Notes under the pieces: generated by a model
Told to the model about the DNA's origin: nothing
The model's database searches: none
What the model saw: the letters and a program-made list of their open reading frames with translations, nothing else
Program-made: the position numbers and the translations under genes
In this document: in pieces, positions 48,501 through 63,500 of the stretch
Layout of the letters: every line of letters starts with the position of its first letter
Numbering within the stretch: the first letter of the stretch is position 1
Source: Tubulanus polymorphus
Taxonomy: Eukaryota; Nemertea; Palaeonemertea; Tubulaniformes; Tubulanidae
DNA: 64,000 bases
Direction of reading: 5' to 3'
Assembly: GCF_964204645.1 (NCBI RefSeq)
Contig: NC_134025.1
Span: 5,771,001-5,835,000, forward strand

Positions 48501-51500
48501 CCTGGAGTACATGGCAAGCACGCCGATTGTGCTGTTTGTTTAGTCAGGTTGTTAAAAGTCCCTGGTGGGCATGGATAGCTATAAGCATCAGGGGTTTGTA
48601 GTGGACAGTAGTATCCAGATGGACAGATATTTGGAGTATAATCCGATGTATTTCCATTACAGAAGTATCCTGCAGGACAGTCCAGACAAGAACTTTCGGT
48701 TGTCAAACTTTGGTATTTACCAGAAGCACATGGTATAGGGTAATCAGTTCCTCGTGGACAGTAATGGCCTGTTGGGCAGATGTGTCCAATGATTGGGTGC
48801 ACTGTTCCAGTCGGGCACTGCGTTGAATTCAGCTCGACAGGATTTGGTCGATCTGCCCCAGATATGCAGTAGTATCCTGGTGCACAATCTGATGTCGGAG
48901 CTGTTAAATTCACTCCTAGATAATCACAAACAGAAGGTTAATATAAATCAATTTGTTCCCAATGACACCAAGGAACATATGTTTAGTAGTTTTTTAATGG
49001 TTTATATCCTATCTGTGGCCACATACCTTGACAGTATTTTCCTGCATCACAAGGTGTACATTGAATTGCAGCAGCGAGTCCAGTAGAACTGCCATATGTT
49101 CCAGCCGGACAAGACTTCCGATCATGACCAGTACCATTTGGACAGAAGAATCCTTGTGGACATGGTGAACGAGTTGTAGCAACATTACCAGCAACAACGT
49201 TTTCTGGTATACAATAAAAGCCTTCAGGACACTGTTTACAGGTCGAGGCACTACTGATATCGGTATATGAACCAGCAGCACAATCTGCAGGAGCTGGTGA
49301 ACCTTGCGGACAGTGTTTACCAATTGGACATGTTTCCTGAGTACTAATGCTAGACCCAGCTGGACAATAGTAACCTGAAGTATTAAGGTAGGAAATAAAT
49401 CAATGTCTCTAAAGCTTGAGAAGACCATAAATGTATGTAAGTGATAAATATAAAAATACATACCAGGATCACAAGGTCCGGATGTAGCAGTCAGACGGGT
49501 TTGTCCACAGTATTCACCAGGAGTACACTGTTGACACTGTGCCGCATTACTGAGACCGGTCTGGTTAGAGAATGTACCAGTAGGGCAAGCACTAGGATCT
49601 AGTGTGGCACCGACACAATACGAGCCTTCAGTACATATGAGTTCATCCGCTTGTTTGGAGCCAACCGGACAATAATATCCAGGTAAACATGGACCACTTA
49701 CAGCTGTCAATCCTTAAAGAAATGTACCGTACCATTTTATATGAAATATATCTCATAAAATGTAGTTAACTGAACTATTACAAGTTTGATTTCCTACCTT
49801 GATTTCCACAGTAATAACCTCCAGTGCAATTGAGACATTGTTCTACCTTGTGTAAACCAGGAGTGGGACTGTATGTGCCCACTGGGCATGGAATGGGAGC
49901 AGCAGTTTCTTCCGGGCAGAAGCTACCAGCAGGGCAAACATCAGCTGACACACCTGTGATTACCAGTACATAACAATCATATAAAGATTATCCACATCAT
50001 TAAGTCACTGTTATTGAACAATGCTTACCTAGTGTGGGAGCTGTCATATTAGCTTGTTCTCTACAGAAATATCCAGGAGCACAAGGTCGTAGTGGAGACG
50101 CGAGACCATCTTCATCACAAGCCATACCTCCGATACACGGGGTACACTCTGATTGGGCTGTTTTTCCTGTGGCATTATTAAATGTACCTCTAGGACATGG
50201 GTACTGATATTCATATTCCGTTCCAATGGGGCAGTAATAACCTTCCGGGCACAGATACGATCCATAGAAAATGACTGGCCCAAATGTAGCATTACAGTAA
50301 AATCCAGCTGGGCATGGTTTACATGAACTGATTCCTTGGTTATCCTACAATATATCATTTTGTTAGACAATTACCATGTACAGAGAGTACGAGCTATGTG
50401 CTTAAGAAATTACAAGGATTATTGACTGTCTGAGAGTCTGCTTACTTGGTATTCACCGGATGGACATGGCTGGGCAGCACCAAGTCCACCGATACAGAAA
50501 TGTCCAGGCGGGCATGAATAGTTTCCTGGTTTTGCAGTTATTTGACCTTCGGGGCAGTAGTGGCCAGCTGAACAATTTCCTGTTGGATTTGCGAGCCCTT
50601 CGACGTCACAATATTTTCCTGTTCAAATTTTTAAGTATATAATCATTCCAAGAACACGAGTGAGACATTTATGATATATTTCTGATATAGACTTTACCTT
50701 CAGTGCAGATCTTACAACCCGAAGGTGAAGAATTTCCTTCTGTGTCCAAATAATATCCAATACCACATGCAGTGGGTGCAGAGCTTCCCGCAGGACAATA
50801 AAATCCTCTCGGGCAGATATTGCCAGTAATGTTATCCGTAGGACTATGACCAGTTGCAGCTAGAGTGCAGTAATAACCTGTCAATTTAGAAATAAACATT
50901 ATACCGAGGAATCTGTATATGTGTCATTTAATGTCAAACAAGAGAAATATGTTTAAAATACAAAATTATTACCTTGATTACACAAAGCAGTAGGTAATGA
51001 TAACTCCTGAGTGGCACAGTATGAACCAGGAGTGCATTTTGTAGGCTGAACACTGGATTCTGGACAGAATGCACCAACTGGACACCGTCCCCCTTCTGAG
51101 GGATTAATCGGCATAGACTGTGTACTGCCTCCACTGCAATACCACCCAGCACTATTAATAAAGTAGATTTCAAGAATAAATTAGAGTTATGTTTCGTTTC
51201 CAATAAAAATCTTACTCAAGAGATAAAGCTTAATTCACATGACTAACCTGCAGTTATTGGTAGGATTTGTGTTACCATTTCCTTGGCAATACATTCCACC
51301 TGTACATGGTAAACAGGCTGTGGCATTTGTCTGAGTTGTTTTAGGGTTGAATGTTCCAGGAGCACATGGATACTGTGCTGAATGCTCGGTTGCCTCAGGA
51401 CAGTAGTGACCACTTGGACACGTGGTATCCAAGTAAGTTGTAGCATTTGCAAGACAGAAATATCCAGCAGGACAATTAACGCATGTAGGCTGCCCTTCTT

Positions 51501-54500
51501 GGTCCTGATACGTTCCCGGGGCACATCCTGTTGGTACTGTACTGCCGAGAGGACACATAAATCCTCGAGGGCAAATGTCTCCAAAACCTTCAAAAACATG
51601 AACATCATAAAAAAGAATCAAACAAATTAATCTAATCTTTTTAAGATGTATGTTAAGAGATGTTACCTGTATGGCCACCGAGAAGTGGACACGATGGTGG
51701 ATATGAACTATTTGTGTTTGAATTATCAGGATTAGGTCGATCAACACCCGACTGGCAATAATATCCCGGAGAACATAAACCAGTTACAATAGTGGCTCCT
51801 TCAACTGAACAATACCTTCCTCCATCACAATCAGTACACTGCTGAACCTATCGAAATTGAAATCAAACATCAGCAAAAATGTCGTCGCAATTTACGTGTT
51901 ATTAAGGTAGGTAATCAATTTAAAGATTACAAACCCTGTATAGGTTGGTTTGATCACTGTATGTTCCACGAGGACATGGCTGCCAATTTAATCCTGTGCC
52001 ACTCGGACAGTAGTATCCAGCCGGACAGTCATGATATCCAGACTGTGGATCACCTGCTGTAACATTTTCAGGCAGACAATAAAACCTTCAATGATAAAAC
52101 AAACATCAATTGTCAGTCATATTCGAACGGTATATACATCTGGCATATTACATGAAATACCAGTTATATAGAAAACATACAAGCACCAAGGTTTAAGTAC
52201 TATCTACTTACCCATCTGGACATATATCGCACTGCCACATTCCTGTTCTATTAGTATAGTAACCAGGTTGACATGACTTCGGCTGGTCAGATCCTGTTGG
52301 ACATTGTAAGCCAATTGGGCACACAATTGGATTGGGAACATTCGATCCCTCAGGACAGTAGTAACCTTGCTGACACAGGCCTTCAGGATCAATTAGTCCA
52401 TTCTGTTGGCAGTACCATCCAGCTGGACAAGCGGTGCAATCAGCATCTTTTGTTAGACGAGTTGCATTTGACCAAGTACCACTTTGACACTTCACAGGTG
52501 TATGGGTACCTAGAACAACAAAATGTTATATCAACATCTGAAATTTCGATTCATCTATCTAAGGGGGTTAATCATCATCTAGAATCAACATCTGATACCT
52601 TGAGGACAGTATCTTCCAGCGGGACAAATAATCTCAAAGGACGAACTAGATCCACTCGGACAGTAGAAACCTGCCGAACACTCAGCCCTTGGTGCAGTCA
52701 TAGCTAGCGAATCACAGTACCAGCCTAAATGCAAAATAAATATTCTCCATTTAACCATTCAATCTTTTTATCTGTATCAAATGACGAAGAAGCAATAGAA
52801 AAACATTACCAGCAGCGCATTGAAGGCAATCCGATTCATTTCGCAGTCCGGTCATATTTGAGAATGTAGTCACAGGACAAGAGATCGGCTCAGTTGTCTG
52901 CTGTGGACAATAGAAACCAGGTGGACAAATATTTGCGTAAATATCTTGTAAGGGTGCTGCTACACGTGCTCCAGAGCGGCAATAGTAACCAGCACTACAT
53001 GGTAATACTGGATAAATAACACCACCTCCAGGACAATAGTACCCACCTGGAAAAATATGAAATACACGTACATCATTACATTACAGATACCGGTGCATGA
53101 ACACATTGTAATCTATGTAATCATAAGAACTCTTATTCTTTCTCACCCAAACACGGCAAACATTCTGCATCACTGCGGAGACCTGTTGCATTGTTGAATG
53201 TACCGGCTGGGCATGGCCATTCAGTTGCCATCTTAGTTCCAGCTGGACAGTAATGACCCTCAGGACACTGATACAGAGTAACATTGATGACAGCGGATAA
53301 TGAATTATCGCAGTAAAAGCCAGGTAAACACTGTTTACAAGTCGATTGTCGAACATCATCCTGATAAGTTCCCGATGGACAAATCTGTGGTGAACTGGCA
53401 TTGTTGATACAGTAGTATCCAAGAGGACATTCATACCCACTTGGGTTTTGAACGGTCTGTCCCGTTGGACAATAATAACCTGAAATTGGACATGAATGGT
53501 GTTTGTAAGCTACGTTTACAAATCCATCAGGCTGAAGAAAAATTATGCCATAAGTTGTGTGTAAGTCATTCTAGACAGAAAACTGAAACTTACCATCATC
53601 GCAAGGCCCATCAACTTGTGCCAATCCACTGCTCTGACAATAATATCCAGCTGTACAAGGTATACACCAGGAATCATTTTCAGCGCGGAAACTCGGTTGA
53701 TAAAAGCCAGGTGAACAGGGTACCTCAACGCTACTACCCTCAACGCAGTAGTGTCCAGGACGACAAGAGTTTCCTTTAATAGATATTCACAGTGCCAGAT
53801 TAAGAAGTTAGAAGTAATTTATCATACAGAATGAAAATTCGCTCACCTCCATAACCATTTGGTGTAGCACGACTCGAATTACCAGAACAGTAATAACCAG
53901 CCAGACAAGGACCACGAGGAGTTGACATAAGTTCTGCATCACAATATTTACCAGGATCACAGGGTAGTGCAGCTGCACTTCCTTCAGGACAATATTCACC
54001 TACAATGATTATCATACATGTACCAGTATTCTAACCTGTTTGAATAGATCATGATTTGAATAATAAGTAAAACCTACCTAGGTAACATTTGCCTCCCTGT
54101 GGACTGGATGGTTGGGCGAGCCATGAACCGCTTGTACAGTACCATCCTGGATCACATGGGCCAGTTACCGCAGACATGCCTTCATTCGCACAGTAATAAC
54201 CTGGGGTACACTGTGTGCAGGATATCGGACCGGATTGAACTGAAATTTCAATTCGAAGAGATTAATGAATCAATACTTTCATGAGTTTTCTTAGAATTTA
54301 AAACTAATGAAGATAATAATTTACGTGTCAAATTGTTAAACGTTCCCTGCGGACACTTGTACTGTATATCATATTTCGTGCCATTAGGACAATAGTGACC
54401 CGATGGACAGGGTTGGTCAGTGTATGTAGTTGAATTAGCCACACAGTAATATCCTGCAGGACAATCTTTACACGAAGGCTTTCCAGTTTCATCCTACAAA

Positions 54501-57500
54501 ATACATAAAACTTTTGTCATCACATTATGTTTCAAACTATCATACGGTACTCTTATATTCTCATTTCGTTTCAAAGTGAAGAAACAGTTATATATGAAAA
54601 TATGAATAACCTGATATGTTCCAGCATCACAACCAATTGGATTCACAGTAGCCCCAGGACACTTGTGCCCGAGTGGACAGATTCCTCCTACACCAACATG
54701 ACTTCCAGATGGTGAACTACGATCAACACCAGTTGTACAGTAATAACCTGGATCGCAGTCTCCCACAGGGGATGTCAGGTTTGTCACATCACAGTACATG
54801 CCTCCTCTACATTGCTGACATTGACTGGAATGAGACAGTCCGAGTTCATTGCTGTAAGTTCCAGCTGGACATGGTGACCAGTTTGTTCCTGTTCCATTCG
54901 GACAGTAAAATCCACGCGGACACAAGCGATGACCTGATGATGAGTTTCCTACAAATAATAATCATCAAATAGTCTTCCAGTAATCAAAATTCAATTCATT
55001 TTGAAGGAAGCTAGGTTTTATGTTCGGTAACCTACCTGCAATAACCTCTTCAGGAACACAATAATAACCTTGTGGACACTCTAAGCAATCTGCCTGCTGC
55101 GTTAAATTGGTGAATGTACCAGGGGTACATGGTTGTGGCCGAGGACTACCAACTGGACAGTGTAAGCCTATTGTGCAAGGAGTCTCAATCGGGTTGGGAA
55201 CATCGTTTCCACCAGGGCAATAGAAACCAGCATCACAGTCACCAGTTGTTGCAGATAACCCTATAAAAGGAACATTTTCATATTACCATGAACATTCATT
55301 TTCTATCACAAAGACCTTTTAGGTTTTAGAATTTTTTCAATAGTTCATTTACCTGTACCACCACAGTATTTCCCTTCGTCGCATTGTGTACACTGAGAGA
55401 TATTGTGATTACCAAGAGCATTCGTGTAAGTTCCTCTTGGGCATGGAGTTGGATTTCCAGAACCTTCAACACAGTAGTGTCCAATGGGACAGACAGTTGT
55501 TGTAGATACATTAGATCCCAAAGGACAGTAATATCTAGAATAAAAAATAAGTATAATTTACTTCAAATTACTCTTTAAGATATAAATCTAAAATATAAAT
55601 TCACTGTAGTCATAACTTACCCGGCTGAACAAAGACCCGATGTACCAACCATGTTTACATCTGCGCAGTAACTTCCTGCAGGACACTGAACACAGTCAGT
55701 TTCCTGTTCTAATCCAGTCACATTACCATAGCTACCCTTAGGACAGGGGGTTGGGTCAGCAGTACCTTGTAGACAGTAGTATCCCAGCGGACAAATGTTA
55801 GCATCGGCTCCTTTAAAGAAAATATTCGGAACATTTTCGATCAATTAGCCAAGTCTCAGAACTGACGAAAGTACCGAATTGAGGCCAATATTACCTTGAT
55901 TAGGAGCAGAAATATTGGCATACTGCTTACAGAAATATCCAGCTGAACATAAATCAATAGGTGTCACCATACCAGGCATCGGACAGTAATATCCTCCCAA
56001 ACATGGAGAACAATCATTTTCTTGTCTTAGACCTACAAATTATGACACAAAGATGTACATGAAATTCAGATTTCAAATAGCATGTATTTGTGTATTCATT
56101 CTAAACGGCAATACAAAAATGATTTTGTGCTTTGTTCAACAATGATTTTTCCATCATCATGAATGAACAAATTACCTGTCCTATTGTTGAATGTGCCAAC
56201 CGGACATGGGCTTTCTTTACTGTATCTAGTACCAGCTGGACAGTAATAACCCATCGGACAGATAGTGGTCGAGTTATCCAGTACAACAATGTTCATAGTA
56301 TTATCGCAGAAATATCCAGCAGGACAAACTTTACACGATGGCATAGTCTCTTCATTTTGGTAGGTACCATTATCACATCGAATCGGTGCATCGACACCAG
56401 ACGGACAATAATGACCCACTGGACATCTGTAATAAGTATACAAGATACGTTACTAAAACTAGTGATTAATTCATTAACGAAATGGGTGCTCTGGAGGAAA
56501 ATTTCTTGCCTGTACTCATACGGTGCCGTTTGATTCTGACCGAGAGGACAGTAATAACCGCTAGAACAATCGGCCAATGGAAATTCACGACCAATGCCCG
56601 GACAATACTTTCCAGCAGTACATAGTTTACAGTCACTGACGTCAGTTTGTTGCGTAGCGTCGAGGTAGGAGCCGGTTGGGCATGCGGATTTATCTGCGGA
56701 ACCTTGCGGGCAGAAATGACCGACTGGACAATCATTTCCGGTTACACCATCCGTAGGAGCTGGATCGCTAGATTTCAGCAGACAATAGAAACCTGCGAGA
56801 AGAGAAATCAATAACTCAAAACCACAAATTTCTTGATAAATTACCTCCTTAAAGAAGTGTAAATACCTGCACTACATGGACCAGTAGGTAAAGCTAAACC
56901 AGCTGTCTGACAATATTTGCCCGGATCACACGGAGTCGGTTGGTAACTTCCTTCTGGACAGTAGTCACCCGGTTGACATTGGCCTCCGTCTGAAGTTGTG
57001 TTTGCTAGGCTTGAATTTACTGTGCAGTAAAAACCTTAAAATAGAAATTTTTAAGGGGAATTTATAGAAGTATTAACAACGAATCAGATATTGATACCAA
57101 CAATAAATCAATGATCCTACCTGGCGCGCATGGTCCAGAAGGCCAATTGAGACCATCTCGTTCACAGTATTGTCCCGGTGGGCAACCAATACAGTCATTC
57201 AGGTTGCGACCCATAGTGGCGTTGAGGTACGTCCCAGCTGGACATGGATACTGATAGGCACTCTGAGTGGCTTCAGGACAGTAATAACCTCCTGGGCAGG
57301 GGAAATCAATATATGATGACAACCCTAAATAATAGAATGTTTGGTTCAACCTTGTGTTTCGAAGCAATTCAATAACAAACAAAATAAGTTATGAATCTAA
57401 GACATTAATCATAAACATGAACATAATTATAAATGACACCATGAACTCAAAAAACAATGTTGAATAGTAACATAAACATGGAGATCAGTGACCAAACAAT

Positions 57501-60500
57501 CTAATGATCATTATTTACTGAAATAATCAATACTTACAATATGAAGTTCCTTTTATTAGTTAAATGAGAAATTATCAGGGAAGATAAGACATTTATCTTT
57601 CATATTGGTTAAATGATTAACTATTAACAGGGGAATGAAAGACAACTCACCGGTGGGACAATAATAGCCAGCTGGACATGGATGACACTGAGATAGACCA
57701 GTTTCATTGCTGAAACTACCGGCACCACACTGAATCGGAACCGTGGATCCAACTGGACAGTAGTGTCCTTCTGGACATGTTCCTCCTTTACCAGTCTGTC
57801 CTCCTTAAAGTGGAAAATTGAAACATAACCCACAGGTAATCATTGATGATTGAATTATTTATTGTCATGCAAATTCATTAAATTGAGACGAACCTGATGT
57901 GTCACATGATCCATTACCAGTTGGTTTCATTCTATCTATACCATAGTTACAGTAATGTCCTGCAGCACAGAGTCCTTTAGGATTAACCAATCCATCAACA
58001 TCGCAGTAATGACCACCAGGGCATGGAGAACATTGTGATGAATCAGCAAGCCCAGTTATATTGTTATGTGTCCCTCGAGGACATGGCTGCCAATTGATAC
58101 CAGTACCATCAGGACAATAGTGACCTTCTGGACATTCTTGAACCAATGTGCCAAGAATACAGTACCTGATTGTATGACAAAACCAAATCATTGTTGATAG
58201 CAGAAATACATATGAACGTTTTACCATATGATCCCAAAATATTGATGTGGCTTACCATCCAGCTGGGCATATGTAGCATGAAGAACCCATTGTATGATTC
58301 ATGTAAGTACCATTAGCGCATGGTACTGGCTGTGGAGAGTTGATCGGGCAATAATGTCCCTCTATACAGGGAAAATCAGCAGGTTGGGATGTATTCTGAC
58401 CTCCCGGACAATAGAAACCAGCAGCACATGGTCCAGATGTTTGATTTAAACCTTCATGACCACAATAATCGCCTGGTGTACATTGTGTACATTGCTCACT
58501 GCTATTCAATCCATGATAAGGATTGAATGATCCCTAAAATTGCATAAACATTGCAATGAACTTTGAAACATCCAACAAAGATTTGTACTGTACAAGCTTA
58601 AAAAATATTCTCTTAATTTCTAACATGCCATATACCTGAGGACAGCGTTCAGGAAAAGCACTCTGAATGGGGCAATAACTCCCTGGTGGACAAATAGCAT
58701 TTCTCCTAGATTTGGATCCTACGCTGCAAAAATATCCCGCATAACAGAGTCCTAAAAAGAAAAGAAAAGCTTAACGAACCCTGAACTTAAGCAAAACCAA
58801 ACTTAAGAAATCTGTTGTTAGTTTTACCTTCATTATCAAGAAGTCCAGACTGTTCGCAGTACTTTCCAGCTTCACAAGGAGTACATTCAGATTGATTTCT
58901 CAATCCTTCCCGGCCACCATATGTTCCTGGTGGGCATCCTACTGGCTCTGTGGTACCCTCCACACAATAAGATCCTAGATAATCAAATCAACATTGTAAC
59001 CATACATGTATTCTTTAATTACACAAAATCTACATTTGATTATTACTTACCTTGTGGACAAATATTAGCATCTTCACTTTGATTGGGTGATGATGACATG
59101 GCAAAACGTCTGCAGTAATAACCAGCCATGCAAGGGCCGGTGGGTGAAGTCTTTCCGATTTCTCCACAGAATTCTCCACCCGAACACGGGCTGCAATCTG
59201 AACTTGAATTATAACCAATGGCATTTCCATACGTTCCAAGAGGGCAGCCAAACTGGTCACTCCTTTCAGTACCTAAATAAAGATATAGCATCATATGAAG
59301 CACAACTGATGTCATCCTAGCGGGCACATTTGCACCTATGCATATCATATCGAAATAATTCCATCAACTTACCACGAGGACAGTAATATCCAGCTGGACA
59401 TTTAATTGTATCATTCAACACAACTATACCATTGCTATTATCACAGAAATATCCGCCAGGGCAAGTCAGACATTGCCATTCTCCTGGTTGGTCCTGATAC
59501 TGTCCACTAGGGCATATGATTGGCTGCACACTACGTTCAGGACAGAAATGACCAACTAAACATGGATTGGCAGCTGCTGTTCTCTCATTAGTAGGACAGT
59601 AGAAGCCTTGAGTGCAGTTTCCTAGAATATGTTAACAAGAAATGCAATGCTAAAATATTTTTGGTTTATGTATTCTTCGAGTAAGTTGCTTTTACAGTGC
59701 ACTGGTATGTTTATGAGTACCGGTAACTATTTTCACCAACCTGTAGTAGTTGTAAGATTATATTCTTGACAATACTCTCCTCCAGTACATGGCAAACAAT
59801 CTGATGCATTCTGGTTTCCAATCGTTGGACTGAATGTGCCAGGGCCACACGACAGTGGCCACGATGACCCTTCTGGACAGTAGTAACCTGCTGGACATAT
59901 ATCGCCAGTCGAACCATCTGTAGGCTTGGATAATATTGCCCGAGATGTACAGTAATACCCTGCAGAGCAAGAACCTGTTGGCACCGCTAGACCATCGAAC
60001 TGACAGAACTGACCACCAGGACATGGCAAAGGATCTGCTGAACCTAGAAATAGGCAAACGGTACATAGTTCTCATGATATACATACATGTACTTTCTGAG
60101 GTTTGGAGAATGAAATGAAATATTGGGATAAAATTTGAAATTTAAACTGATTTGTATAAATACCTTCAGGACAGAAATATCCTGGTTGACATTTTCCACC
60201 ATTCACAGTATCATTTGCCATAGTAGCACCACTTGGACAATACCATCCAGCGGAACAGTTACCAGTTGGCTGTGAATTACCATTACCTTCACAATACTGA
60301 CCACCAGAACATGATTCACAATCAGATAAGGATGTTCCAGTTGTCTTTTGATTAAATTTACCAGGTGGACATTTGTATTCGGTAGAATATGTTGTACCAT
60401 TCAAGCAGTAGTGACCTATGAAAAATAAAAAAAATTGAATTATTCCTTGCCATTCCTTTGATGATTTGTAGCACAAACAGATGAAGCTCACGCACCTGGT

Positions 60501-63500
60501 GGACAAGGTGTGCTGATAAACTCTGTAGAATTTGTTAAACAGTAATAACCAGCAGGGCATTCTAAGCATTCAGCCATTCCCAATCTATCGGCATAAGTTC
60601 CTGCAGCGCAAGGCAGGGGAAGTATTGTTCCCTGAGGACAATGATTTCCAAGTGGACACACACCTCCTAAACCTCGGAAATAAGATTGGGAAGGGCATGA
60701 CGAGTCATTGATTGAGCTGTTAGTTCGAGCAGGTTCAGGACGATCAACTCCAGAGATACAATAAAATCCTGAAATAACAATATTTCATTTTCAATTTCAG
60801 CTAAGCAAAACATTGACCATGCCAAGCATTTTGAAAGGTGATCAATGATGTTTGTCCATCAATCAAACCTTCAAGATACCGTAACTAACCTGCTGCACAT
60901 TCTCCTGATGGTGTTGTAAGATGTTCTCCTTGACAGTATGAACCCCCAGTACATGGTAAACACTGGGATACGTCTGAGATACCTTCCTGACTACTGTATG
61001 TGCCAGCAGGACAAGATTGCCAGTTAATTCCAGTACCTGAAAGTCAAAAACCCAATAGAATAAGCTATAAAGACTATTTCAAATATCAGCTAATCGCTGC
61101 TAATGCTTCTACGGTACATACCTTGAGGACAGAAGTATCCAGCTGGACAAGGCTGACTTCCCAATGAGGCATTGTGAGGCTGAACTGGTGAACAGTAGAA
61201 TCCTGCCGGACAGACATCGCAAACAGCTTGACCAGATGTGTTTGTGTGATATCCAGGTAAACATTCCTTTAATAAAAGTAAAATATCATCACACACAAAT
61301 AACACAGAAAATGCATATGCATATAAGATACCAGTACATATAGTCACCTTATATATTTCACTGCCATTTGGACAATAAACACCAACTGGACAAAGATGTT
61401 GAGCTGGATTTGGAACTGATATTCTAGTTGGACAATAGTAGCCTCCCCAACATTCATGACTAACAGATGTCATTCCTAGAGTAGATAACAGTTGAATCGT
61501 AATAAGCAATTTGTAAAATGTATAACCAAACTTTAGATACGGTAACTTTGCAACAATTTTTCTACCTGAATTAGGACAGTAAAATCCGCCAGAACAATTT
61601 GAGCACTGAGATTCCATCTGTAGACCAGGCGTACTTGACCATGTACCTGGCGGGCAGGGTGTAGGCTGAGCACTGCCTTCAGGACAATAGGAGCCAGGTG
61701 TACACTGAGTATCAGTAGCCGTACTAGCTCCTCCTGAGCAGAAATATCCAGCTGAACAGGGTGGTCCAGGATCAGTCATATTCCAGTTCGGGCAGTGATA
61801 TCCAGCGGTACAATTCTGACATTCACTAAGAATCTCACGTCCAGTTGCATTATTGTATGTACCCGGTGGGCAGGCCGTCGGTAAAGCTGAACCGGATGGA
61901 CAATAATTTCCAATTGGGCAAATATCTGCATCTTCATCAAAAAGTGGAGTAGAGCTATTCGAACCAGATTTACAGAAATAACCTAGAAAAATAATTCATG
62001 AGAGGTATGGAGGAAGCTGTAGAAATTATGGCACTGAAAATCAATGTTCTGATATACAAAGTATATGTACCCGCTCTGCATGGTCCTGTTGGTAAAGCTA
62101 AACCAGGTGTTTCACAGTATTCGCCTGCAGCACAAGGCAAACAGTCACTAAGTTGTGCGCGATGCGATATGTTATTGTATGTTCCAGGAGGGCACGGGAA
62201 TTCTGTTGAATATTTCGTACTCTCCGGACAATAAAATCCTGTCAGAAAAAAATTGTAGAAAATATTTGAAGAAACAATGACATCTGAACAGAATCAAACA
62301 AAACGAATCAATTCCAACGATTTTTAAAATCACCAACCTTCAGGGCACGCTGTGTTGTTATATAGCACAACAGGATCCATAGTATTGTCGCAGTAATATC
62401 CCAGAGGACAGTTCTTACACGATGCTTGTCCTACTTCATCTTGATATGATCCAGATAAACAACGCAATGGTTGTGAACTTCCAGCCGGACAATAATGACC
62501 TGAATGTGTTTCATTGCAAATTAAGTTAATTGGGCCCAAAAGAAGGAAGGGTGCTAAACATGGCAATTGAATCCGTTACCGATATTGATATTAATCATAC
62601 CTAATGAACAGTTGTATTCTGAAGGATTTGGACTAGCTTGCCCACCGGGGCAATAATAACCAGCACTACAGAGACCAGTTGGTACACCATTTAGAGATCC
62701 TGCACAGTAAGAGCCTGGCAAACACGGCTCACAATCCAGTAGTCCTTTATTACCGGTTGAGTTTACAAAGGTTCCAGGTCCACATGGCCGAGCTGATGCG
62801 CTGGCTAGCGGGCAGAATGTTCCAACCGGACAGATATCACCTGAAATTCATGTATTGATTTGTAGTTAACTCAATGTAAAGATACCGGTATCTACATTCA
62901 AATAATGTCATTTTTAATGCTTCTATACAACTTACCTGTAATATTTCCATCACGAGGATTGGGAATTTTAGCTCCAGACCTACAATAATATCCGCTATCA
63001 CACACTCCAGAAACCTTAGATAGGTAATCACTTGCACAATACAAGCCCGGTGTACATGGAGTTGGATGAGAAGAGCCGACAGGACAGAACGTTCCCGCCA
63101 AACAATAGCTTCCCCACGTTTTGTTAACTGGATTGCTCGATGTTGCTCCGGTCGTACAGTAATATCCCCCATCACACGGGCCAGTTGGTGCATCTAATGC
63201 TGCCCTATCACAATAATAACCCCCTGAAAATAATAACAGCAGAAAGGATTTTGATTTTGACCATTTTGAGAAATTCCCAATGTCAAATGATCACTTAAAG
63301 AGATTCCTTACTAATCAGCTATTGAATACAACTAGTACAAACCTGGACAATCGAGACAATCATGAGGAGCAGTACGCATAGTGAGATTGTTGTACGTTCC
63401 AGCAGGGCATGGATTTTGATTGATCGATTTTGTGTTCAAGGGACAGTAGTATCCAGGAGGACATTCATAAGGAGTATAGCTACTGCTTCCTGATGGGCAA

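Noticed and set aside
44189-53440. Many plus-strand and out-of-frame minus-strand frames of 60-140 residues
   Set aside because: They overlap the phase-consistent GCC exons in other frames, and most run through introns; they are shadows.
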